A stretch of DNA of 64,000 nucleotides, from NCBI GenBank assembly GCA_946894095.1, contig OX335643.1:9039036-9103035 (forward strand). The letters are read 5' to 3'. The notes below the pieces were generated by a model. The model saw only the letters and a list, made by a program, of their open reading frames with translations, ran no database searches and was not told where the DNA came from. Below, piece by piece: positions 23,801-35,800 of the stretch. The translations under genes were made by a program, and so were the position numbers. Every line of letters begins with the position of its first letter. The first letter of the stretch is position 1. Source of the stretch: Incurvaria masculella. Lineage: Eukaryota; Arthropoda; Insecta; Lepidoptera; Incurvariidae.

Positions 23801-26800
23801 TTCTGATTTTGTGTTCGGTGGCCTGGGAAACGGCAGTATTCAGGTGGCCTGATGGCCTTTTCTCCGGAGCCTAACGATGCAGTGCTTTGGGTTGTAGAAA
23901 AGTCTGTTTTCTATGTATTATATTTTATTTCTGAATTGTTTTATTGTGCAGTGTACATTTTTTTTTCAATAAACTTTACATTTTAAACATTTGATGTACT
24001 TTTAAGTTTAAAATTTTAAGGCTTTATTATATTGACTGTTAACAATTCAATGTATTATTTTGAACTTTTATTACATTGACTGTTACGTAAATAATTTTGA
24101 TATGAGAAAAGTTTGGAAAAATACCCAGAATTTGCTCCGCATAAAAAATGCTATGATATAACTTATAATTAAGCTTGTAATGTGGGATATAACGATGCCT
24201 TTGTTTACGTTGATAAAGAAGTACAAGATTTTTCAATCAACTCGTATCCGGCGTCCAGATCGGTTGATCGGATCCGGATTGGTTGTCTATGCCCCGGAAT
24301 TTTAAACCCGGTAAAGAAAATAAGAAGCCATAAAAAAGCCTTGGCTTCTCATTCGATATCGACTAAAAGGAAGCCCAGAATGCCAAAGATTCGCCAATTT
24401 GATTAGGGTGAAAGAAGGTTGACCGAGATTTTGGCGCGAATATTGAAAAGGGCAAAGCCGAGAACCGAAGCTATATATTTTTTGCCCGAAGTGAGGAGAA
24501 TATGAAAATTAAAACAAATGGAATCCCTATGTTTCGTATGCTTTGTGGTGAGTCATGTAAATGTTTTTGTTATGATGAATCAAACTGATTCAAGCGATTC
24601 AACATTGACGCTATAACTAATCCGCGGAAAACTTCATCCAAACCTGCCGATCGGTTCTTGGAAAATAGGCCGCACGGGATTTCTGAGCGACACCAACGGA
24701 AACCGGGGATATACCGGTTCTTTCCGAGAAATATATAAAGATAAACAATTTGTTGATAATGTCATCTACACCTCATCGCCTCGCAAATAACTATCGTTCC
24801 GAAACTGAAGAAACGAGACGTTTCAGAATTTCCTGTATTTCTCCTCAAAGGTCTCCTTTGCCTTTTGCTGCTTGTTAATCGTTCCATTGACAGATGAAAT
24901 ACCGTAATTGCTGATGGCTGACCCATCGCAACAATTTACAACGAGAACAACAAGGATCTGAAAAGAGTTGCCCTGTCGGTTTCCTAATTGTTGTGGTGTC
25001 GAACCATTATGGTTCGATACAAATCTGAACTGAAGCAATTTTTTAATATTTTAGAAAATGCCCGAATTGATACAGGTCCTAGTGACATAGCTGGGTGAAA
25101 AGCTATGCTCATCGAGCGAATTCACCGACTGATTACTGTGCATGTACGCTATGACACGCACAGAGACGCAGCCGCCGCGCCGCCTTCGCAACCGGTCATC
25201 GCGATGCGAAAACGTGCTCGACAGGTTCAAAGTCAAGGACCGGTCGGCGCGCGCCGCATTCTGTTGGCACACGCCGACCGACACCGACCGGACGACGACG
25301 CGGTGCCATGCCGCTTGCCACCTGCATGACGAACAGCGGTGACGCTATTGTTTTGGCAATAAAGTCACGCAGGCAGACATGTATGGCTAACTTCGAACTG
25401 TCATGATCATTACCGTCCATATCGATTTGTCGAAAAAGCCATGCAACTGGACTTAAATAGCTAACTCCGCACCTACAGTCATGATCACTACCCAACACCC
25501 CGCATTCCCGTAGGAATTCAATGCCGTTCCAGGACCTTCGATTTTCACTAAGGTTATAAAACTAGATATAAAACACGGTATTTTTTTTACATACAATCTT
25601 TTCATACATTGTGATGATACCAAACCAGGTGGACTTCACCTTACCTATCACCTACAGGGGGAACGGCACTTCCAGTTTTATGCCGTATTCCGAGCCAAGG
25701 AACAGCTCGCATTCGTGACGAATGCCCTTGCATCTCATAAAAAATAAAGTTGTGCGTATCAGTCTCGTTTGTTGTAGATGTGTCCGTTTCTGGCTTAATG
25801 TTCGCAAGAATTAGCAAAACATTTTTTTATTTGTGACTTTTAATCAAAATATTTCAAGTGGCTAGATACATTTTAAGGGAATTCCAGCTTCATGATCGGG
25901 GTCACTCGCGCGCGCGGCAGGCTCGTGCAAGCGAACTAGGTTGCTGCACATAAGAAGCCACGCGGCTTAGGCGGTGTTTTCTAAGACAATGCCGTCGCTC
26001 GTAAGGCTTCAGTGGCTTGCCTCGTCGTCGTGCAGGTATTCGCTCGTGGGAAAGATTGTCCAGTGACGGACGGACGGACACGCGAATGATGCAACGTGCG
26101 ACACCGCTGGGAAACTAGGTCCTGTTACCTCTATACAGATCGAAATGCAGCACACTGGGGAATCTTGTGAATGGACTGAAAGCTACATCGTATAGGTAAG
26201 GGCACAACTTAGCGTTAGGGTTTGAGGACTCTTCCAGTACGGTAAGATACTGTAAAAACCGGCCAAGTGCGAGTCGGACTCGCACACGAAGGGTTTCGTA
26301 CCATCAACACCAAAAAATCACCTTTTTTTATGGGGACCCCTTTAATTTGTATTATTTTTTTATTTTACCTATTTGTTGTTATAGCGGCAAAATAAATACA
26401 CACTCATATAAATACACAAAATTTCAGCAGTCTACCTATTACGGTTCATGAGATACAGCCCTGTGACAGACGGACGGACGGACGGACGGACAGCGGAGGC
26501 TTAGTAATAGGGTTCCGTTTTCACCCTTTGGGCACGGAACCCTAATAAATCGAGAACCCAACAAGTGGGTAGAGCAATCATTGTACTCTACACTACGAGC
26601 TGATGTGTTGTTTCCTTGATCGTCATATAATCGCGACGAATGGTTAGTGCAACTTTTCTGTCATATTTAAATTGCTGACTTCATATACTTATCTACATTA
26701 TGGATTTTGTTTATGATATTAAAATTTAAGCAAACTTGTCTGTGAAGTTGACGATTCACTTTATACCGGAGGTATTTTACCTTTTTGCGTTTTATGTGTG

Positions 26801-29800
26801 TTATCAAATTATTGTCCACATTCACATTTGTCCATCAGAAAGAATTGTTTTAAAAACATTTGTACATCTTTTACAGATTTCGTTTCTATTTTCGGTGTAA
26901 AAATATAAAAGTCGACAAAAGTCGAAAAACACGGGCAGAGCAACCGAGTATGTAGAGCACCGGCTTTTTGTTATTTCTTCACCTCCGTGCTTTTTATCTA
27001 ATAAAGTACAAATTGATTCGTCAACAACTTGTGCCTACGATCCATATTCCATACGAGTTCCATCCATGACAGACGAGAAGCGAGTTGCGAACTCTTCAAG
27101 TCGCGTGGCCATAACTCGAGTTGTCACCGGTGCGAGCGACACGCGACTCAACCGCGGCCGAGGTAACGCAGGGCACAGCTTACAGGATCAGTGTGCTGGT
27201 GCCAATGCACCACGAAACAGTCTACGGAACAGTATTGATCTCTACGAAATTATAGAGGCGCAAGGTTAACCTCGGTCCTGTGGAGGATCCACTTCTTTAC
27301 GACGTGTAACCAATCCGATCGATACAATATCTAATACCACAAAGACGCTGGTGCTGTGCTACGGAACAGTATTGATCTCTACGAAATTATAGAGGCGCAA
27401 GTTAAGCCTCCTGTGGAGATGTTTAAAAAATGTTACGGGTTTTCACGCTGCAGGAAGAGACATTCTCCGACGTTTCGAGCTAATCATTCGGACCGTTGTC
27501 CGAATGATTAGCCACGTTCGTACGCAGCCGGCGACCTGTGGAGAATCCAACCTCACATATCTATTACCAGAATAACTTACTTATCAATGGCAAAGCCTAA
27601 TAGCATGCTTCTCCAATAAGCTAATTATATGTATTGAAATGTGTATGTATTATTTTCTTCCATTAGGTACGTACCCTTCTAGAGAACTCCCTGGAGGAGC
27701 AAGAGTATCTTCTTAAGCTATATTCTCTGTACTTACATTACTTATACTCTCTCTACAGCTTTTTATTCTTTCTTTTTCTTTTTTATTCTTTAGAATTTCA
27801 AGAATTTGGTCTTGGTACGTTTTCCTAGTTCGCCCGGGCACGACGCAATTGCTTTACAAACCTGTCTTGTCATTCCTTCGTCGCAACAAAGTTGACAATG
27901 TTCTCTAGTTCAACGCGGAAGTTCTCCGAAATAGCCCAAAAAAATTACTTGCCATTTTATTTTATTTCTTGCAATCAAACTACTTGCAGGTAAAGTGACT
28001 ATAAACCTGACCATTAGATAAGTAATTAAAGTTATGAGCAGTTAAATAAACCGTGTGAATAAGTTCAAATTCAAAATTCTTTATTTTGTTTGTACAGTTA
28101 TATAATCCAAGAATAAATCAGGTTTTTTTGAAACGTGCCATTGATGGTACTAATAGTTTCTACATCCTGTAAAAGAATACGATTCTGCACAACAGGGTGT
28201 AGGTTCCGTTGGACTTAGTTAGCAGACGGTAGCGAAGCACTATGTTATGTAATAGGCGTGGGTGTGTGTGTACATAGGTAAGAGTGTATGTGTGAGTGTG
28301 TATGTGCGGGGGGGGGGTGTGAGTGTCAGTAAGCGTGATTGAGGGTAAGAGGGTGTGTTTGTGTGTGGTGAAGGGGGAAAACGTGATTTGTTATTTTATT
28401 TGCTGTAAGTATACTTGTGTAATATCTAAATCTTTTTGTGTGTATTATATGTATTATATGTAGAGTATTGTTTCATATAACTATGTCAAATTGTTTTTGG
28501 GTATTTTGTATAGACAGTGTAAGAAGAAGTGATTCGTTAAATATCATATTGTATTATTTGACAATTAAGGGCCGAGTGCACGAAAGGACAAAAAATCAAA
28601 ATCAACGTCAAAGTATGATCAAACATGTCACTTTATGTGGGCAGTTTGAAAGGATCTCTATGCGGATACGTGTTTGAACATTGATTAACTCAGCCGTCTC
28701 TTCGTGCAATACATTTATGAGCTTAACAGATTTTTTATAAAATAATCATAATCACGGGTGCCATTTCCGGCTGCCGAGAGCCAAACATTAGATATCAGGG
28801 TTTCCTGCCATGTCGACCGCGTGAACTCGATCTACTAGCGCCGGTACCTATAATAAGTAGGTACCATATGTTTAGGAATAACTAATTTCCATCTAATGAA
28901 GGAAGGAGGGCGCGGATTCATAGAATAGGAAAGAAGTACTGTTGGAGCTATAACTCTCTGTTATACCCTTTATGAATATGCATTTGGATATTTATTATAT
29001 TTTTTGGTAGGATAAAAATTTGGTAGAATCTTGATCCCGTGTGATTATCGGATGGTATGGTGGCATGAACTGCGGATGGAGAGACTACGATAACGTTTCA
29101 TTGGCCATGTGGCGGAAGCAGAAAACGCACTTTTATCCTTTGTTTTTCCTCTATAGTAAATAAAAAATAAAACAATATTTTAGACGCTGAAATCGAAGAG
29201 GCCACTCTTCAAGTTGTGTCTCCGGGACGGCACACGCGTGAGGTCACAGCCACGGCCGCGACCTCCGCTCCTCCGGTGCGATTTGCGAGTCAATGTTGAG
29301 CTCCAAGAAGCTGGCCCGAGGCTGGCTCCTCGCGTGCTGTCGCCGGCGCATGCGCGCACGCACCCCGCCCGTGTTGCCAGGCAACACCGCGCACCGCGAG
29401 GGCCGTGCCATACAAGAACCCATCCCTTCAAGAAGTGTTTTTTTTAATGTTAAGCGCGGTATATGGCGTACGCCAGGACATCTTAAGGTGCCCGACGACG
29501 CCCATGGGGTTTCGAATTTACAGGGGGGCTGCGAAAACCATGCCGGCCGGCAGGTTGCACTTTGGGGGAAATATATCGGAAGGGAGTTAATTCCATAGTT
29601 TTCCGACCCTATAGATGAAGGACCCTCACCCGCTGGAAGTGTTCCCTCACCCCCCCCCCCCCCCCTTCGCCCACACTCATGCTTCTCATGCGGAGAGGCC
29701 ATGGATTCAGCACCAGGTCCCGATCATGTACCATAAGCAAGCGATTCAGGCGGCCCCATATCACTGAATCCATGAACACTTTGAGTCAGTAAATAATTAT

Positions 29801-32800
29801 AAAAAAATTAAATGCATAGAACATTGTACATCTTGTGTTTGTATTTTACTGAAAGTGCACTCAGGCTTAATGTTAATGTATTTATTTTTTCTTATGTGAA
29901 TGTTAGAGCTGTACTTGTTGACGAACCTAATAAAAAAAAACCCATGCCCCATTTATTTAATAGAATATTTAAGTTTCATTTGCTTTGCTTTAATAGGAAT
30001 AAGAAAAGGTTTACAGTTCAAATTGATAATATAAAAAATACGGAGCCTCAGAGCAATCAGAGATCAGATTATACATAGTACAATGGCGAAATAAAACTTT
30101 CAAACAAAAATACAAACTATTTCAATATGTAGCTGTAAGAAACGATCGAAGAAAGATCGAATGTACCCTTTGTTAGTATCAACGCATTGAATGGAGCAAT
30201 ATACAATTTACTGTGTTTTACGTCCACTACATTAAAGCCGTGTTCCAATAAAGGGAAAGTCCTCCTTGATGATACCTCGCTTCTCTAGGAATGCTACGTT
30301 ATAATCAATGATATATACGTAAAAAGCCCCCGCCTCAGATAACCAGACCCCCTTGTGGTTAATATTAAGCTTTTGAGAACGAACCGTATCTCAAACTCAT
30401 TTCTCTGCCGCACTCCCAGGATATAGAACTGTCTGCCGGCGGATGTCTTTCCTCATTCCTATAACCTGGGAGTGTTCAAGGATAATTTGAACAGGCTCAA
30501 TAGCTCAGCGATACTCCGCAAATCCGCTGGCATGGTGCCTCGCTGATCGTGGTTTTCATGAGGCAAGGTGTTTTTTGCTTTGTTGAGCACCTTTGGCCCA
30601 GAGCACAGCTATCTATACCGGTTTTTCATAAAAAATAAATAAAGCCAGACGAGTGACTTGCCTCTGATATGACTGGATCAATCAGTTTAGAGCAATCATT
30701 TGTTGTGCACGACGCAGGTGTGTCACGCATTGTGTCTGGCGAGGGTGTTGCTCTTTAAGGTAAACTGACACGAAACGTCACGGAAAGTACGAAGTGTTGT
30801 AAAGCGACGGCGCTAGTTGGCAGCCTTGAGTCACCCCCCTCAGTATTCAGCGGACGCACAGACGGGGACACCCCGGCTTGATGTGTCACCAATACCGTCT
30901 ATTGGCAAATATAGCAGTTAACCTAACACTATTCTTAAAAGGCTAGTTGCCTCTGCCCTAACCACTAACCGGTGTCTGTTCAGATCGGTGAACTCAAATT
31001 TTCTCTCATTTATGCTTTCGATCGGATCTCTACCTTTAAAATATTAGTTGACGAGCTTGTGTTTTTGTAACGTTAATTAAGTTTAGTGACAACGTTATTA
31101 GCAATCTAATGTTTAAATTAATCCGTTTTCCACGGACGTTTACAAAGATACATTTTTAATAATTCTTGGGGTTTTCTTTACCAAAATACCCAATAAATAA
31201 TGTAATATTAATTATTATTCTGTATAAATATTTCAAATCAATTAATTTCAATAATCAATCTTACTCATCACGGAGCCTGTCTTTTTATTTGAAACAGAGA
31301 AGAGCGCAACAGCACGGTTTTGTACCGAGACCGCGAATGAGTTAGTCCCGCCGGGTTGGGCCACCTTAATTACCAAAAGCAGCGCGAACCACCCCTACTA
31401 CCTATAAGCATCGATATAAAAAATACATTCCCATAAGTAAGTATATATTTAAGATTACATTCGAATGAATTAATCCACAAGAACTAGAGTATTCCACGTA
31501 TAAGTAAGTCTGATAACACTGATCAAACAGCTCTTACTTAGCTCACGTATGTAAGGCTTATTACGTTGAATTTATTTGTTATTTCATTTAGCATTTGTTA
31601 TTTGAACAATTTAATGATCTCGTTATCTAATGGCAGTCATTACGCCAAATCCCGCTTGTTACGCTTTGTACTTACCTCTCGCTATATTTAGCAATTGTAT
31701 ACCTAGGTGTTTACTCTTTTGCCCTGCGTTGGTTCATGGATAGGGTAAGGCAGAGGTAGGTGCTAGTTATAAGGTAAGTCTAAAATAATAAAAGCAGTTC
31801 TATTGCATTATCTCCCGTGCATGTCATAAGCGACTGATGAGTTTTTCGGTTTGGCTCGGATTCCACGTGCAACTATAGGTACTTACTAAATATGGGGTAG
31901 TTCAAGCCCGCCCGGGTTGATTCGCATTGAATGAAAAGATGGTGGGTATTTTGTATCAGTTCAATGTAGCCGTGAGAAGGTCCTGACATCGCCCCGAATT
32001 CCTCCTGAAATGCGGTGTGCTGGGCTAATATGAGGGTGAGTCTGGTATTAACCATTCATGTCCAGTTACATAAAACGATGTTTTACAAATGTATCCGTTA
32101 ATATTTGTCTCAAAAAGTGTGGTCTCTCTACGCATGGCTAGAATTGATTAATGATACAGGAAAGTACACATTTGCGTAAAACTAAGAACGGGAAAACCCG
32201 GCTAGTGACGGGACTCAGACGCATGCAGCGTCAGGCTCTCTGTTCACCGTGTCAACTAGCGATGGGATATTCCGGCTCCAAAGAGAAATGCATTCTCATT
32301 CCTACTCCACAATTCCGGAATTACCTCCGGAATAAAGTTTCAATATTAGTTCGAGAAACCGTCGAAACGCCATCAGAATGGTTATAATTTCACTCCGGAA
32401 TGGTTATACCCGATGAAAGGAACCCGCAAAAATTCTGTCCAGAATTTGGTTGAATATTTCGTATTACCAAAAAAGAAAGGTCGTGCGGTTAGTCGAAAAA
32501 TATTTCGCAGCCAATTTGGCGAGATATTCTATTCGAATGAGCAAATAAAAGGATGTTTTGCCAGTTTCGTCCGGTAATATTCGATGGAGAAAAAAAGCTC
32601 AGCCTCCACAACGATCTAGAATGGAATGGAATGGAATAGATTGCGGTATGAAATGACTATGAAGCCGCCTGGAAAAACTGTTTTTTAATGAGAAGTGGGA
32701 ATGGTAAGACTATTGAGGAGTGACCAAAGCACAGGGCGTGTATTCTTGGCATTCAGTCATTGCGGATTCAGTAGAGTTAACAGTAATGTCAAAGTAAATT

Positions 32801-35800
32801 CTTCTTCTTTTAATTCTACTGAATCCGCAATCACTGAATGCCGAGAATACACGTCCTGGAAGCGTAATTTCTCGGAATGGGGTAGGTTCGGAATGGCCCA
32901 TCGCTGGTGTAAGCCCTCTAGAACTCCGTTGCACAAGTAAACTGGTTCCACACGTTCCGTTTAGAAATTGATGACGGCGTATTGTGCGTTGATGATATTT
33001 TTGACTTGTGTTTATGAGTATAACTGTTATTAAAGCATGCTTCCGTGCTATAAATACGTTCACATGAATGAGGTACAGTCAATCAAAATAGGTTAATAGA
33101 CAAATGTTAGGTATATGTGTCCGGCTCGGGACTCACTTTGTTTTTGCGACTCGCTATGTGATTTTCTGGACTCACTATGTTTGCGTTTTTCCACTATTAT
33201 TGCTAACAAAAATCGAACAAATAAAATGATTTTGCGACAACAACTCGGGCTTTATTTATTAATTATAATTAATTGGTTTTCGTTGATTAATTTTCGTCAG
33301 TTGTGTACACGAAAGCTGGTATCGACTCGACACGTGTAGAGCCAAATTAAAATTAAACCCCACTTTTAAATTGTTCTAGAGTTTGGTTTGCTTATTAAAT
33401 GCGAGCAAGTCTTTTCTTTTAACCGGAATTGTATTCTTAATGTTTGATCAGTCCAATTTTTTTGGGCTCGGAGAGTTTAAGCTTAGCGGAAAAGAATATG
33501 TAATAAATTATAGGGCGTCATAGTGCCAGGAAGGAAAACTTTGGTATACATTTTTAGTCTTTAGAAATGACGCACACGATTCTGTTGTTTTGGCGAGGGA
33601 TCTTGTTTTAGAAAAGAGACTAAAAAAATTGTATCTCTCGTAAGATATGTTATTATTTGATATTCGTATATTATGGTTAATTATGTTAACATAGGGACTC
33701 ACTTCGCCAAATTGAATCTGTTGATATTTTATGCGGCTTTTTCACATTGGCTGCTAATTAATAACCAAAACACGAGCTCTCATGCTCTGGTTTACTAAAA
33801 GCACCGAGGAAAACTCTGTCGGAGGCGAAGTAAGTAAGCCCTCTATATTTACTTTTACCACTGCGCACGCGTTATAAGCAGGAATGCAGCATCTGGTTTT
33901 TTTTAACCTTCAACCTAGCAAGGAGGACCTACAATTTATACTGGTTCCGAACCATCCGCATTCATAACGAAATGCACTTATCAAACTCAGAAAACGAAAG
34001 AAAGTGGTGCATTACCGAGGCGAGGATTCGAACCCAAAACCTCTCGCATGAAAGGCAAGTCCTCTTGCCCTTACACCACGAGCTGTGCTTCGTCTGTATA
34101 TCGTCTTGGATATTTTGTGAGGATTTTTTATGTCACCGGATATATATGGGCATTAACCAAACCAACTGTCTTGATATTAATCCAGCACACTTCAGGCATA
34201 GTGGCATGTTGCCATGTCGTGAAAGCTAGGATCTTGGTTACATTGAACTGGATGGAAACAACTGATAATTTTCATTTTCGTTTCGATCATCGTTCACTCA
34301 ATGTGATTGTACCAATCGGGGATGACTGTTGAGGGCATTAACCCTACCACCTAATAAGTAAGGAAAGGGACACACAGTTTTACGATGGAAAGAATTGCAG
34401 TGTGCTGCCGTTGCTAGTAGCGATGAGGTTTGTATCGAACTAATACTCAGAATGTTAAATGTTTGGTTAACCCATTTGTATCGGTTCACCGCAGTGGGAA
34501 GTTTTACGAGAAATACAATTGCCGAAAGTTTTATACAAATCATAATTAATTATGAGACTAGTATACGATAAATAAGTACAAATATACATTATGTCGAATT
34601 GGCAATGAAGCTAGGACAATAATAAGTACAGAGATAAAACTGCTAAAATATTTTTAATGTATGTAATACAAGTATGAAGTGTGTAGTTTACCATAGAAAT
34701 AGGATGTGCGCGGGCATGCTAGGTCTAGCTCGTCACGTTCACTCAAACTGCTGTAATTTATAATAATAACCTCAACATATGTTGCATCTTAGGGATACTA
34801 TGGATATCATGTCATGTCAATGGCTGTCTTATGTTTTAATTGAATCAGCACATAAACAAATATATAACACATGCTTACGTGCGTCTTGGTGGGTTAAATG
34901 CCCGCCTCGGTCATGCACCGCTTTCTTTCTCCTTGGATAAGTGCATTTTGTCAGGAATGCGAGCGGTACCATGGTACGGAACCCATATAAAACTGTAGGT
35001 CCCCTTCCCTTTTTAGGTGGTAGGGTTGTGCCCGCCCGGGTTGGCAGATCGTATTGGTTGAAAACGTGGTTGAAATGGCAATGAAAAATTATCCGTGTTT
35101 TCTATATATCCAGTTCAATGTAGCCGTGCTCGGAAAGGATAGATTCTAGCATAGCACCTAATTCCCATGCCATCCGTGTCAAGTGCGTGATGAATAGAGA
35201 ATATATAGACTTGTCTCGTTTTAACATCTCGCGTCGGAATAGCATGTGCTCCTTGAGAACTATAGCTTAAGAACTTACCTATTTTGGGCTGCGGCAGACA
35301 ATTTGGGATTTGCCCATGGTCAGAGGGACCGAGCGTACATATTTCCATCATACTTTACAGTACTGCCCTTTTCAATAACGAGGGCAGAAAAGCAATCCAA
35401 AAATTTGTTTCATTGACTCCTCGAGCCGAAATATATGATTTGAAAATAAAACTACTTTCAACCGAGGAGTATGTCCTCAATTCGTCTGTATGTTTTATTT
35501 TGTGTATGTTTCTAGATATCTCCGCAAACTGTTAACTGATTTAAATATTTTTTTTTATAGTAGTGTATATCTCTGGGGTGGTCTTTCATATATTTTTTAA
35601 AGAATACCAGTCCTAAGAGTGGGAAAAAATAACAGTTTTAAAAAACATTAAATAGACTCGAAGCAACTTGTGGTAGAAGGCGGTACCACACCTGGAAATG
35701 TATTGTTTTGAAATTGAATTGATTGAAATGTATGTTGCTTCAAGTCGGTTCAATCTTTTTTGTAAGTAATGTCTTTAATTTAAGGATTATGAGTCCAAAA

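Noticed and set aside
24823..25038. 71-codon minus ORF ending [11 protein letters not shown]
   Set aside because: Considered as an upstream ABC exon, but it has a stop and no donor in phase 0.
29244..29702. 152-codon minus ORF across the CpG-rich block
   Set aside because: Partly overlaps a dispersed repeat and has no recognisable domain; treated as regulatory or unknown DNA.
34018..34090. tRNA-like sequence with A and B boxes
   Set aside because: Followed by the SINE body and repeated at 38835-38905; a SINE head, not a tRNA gene.
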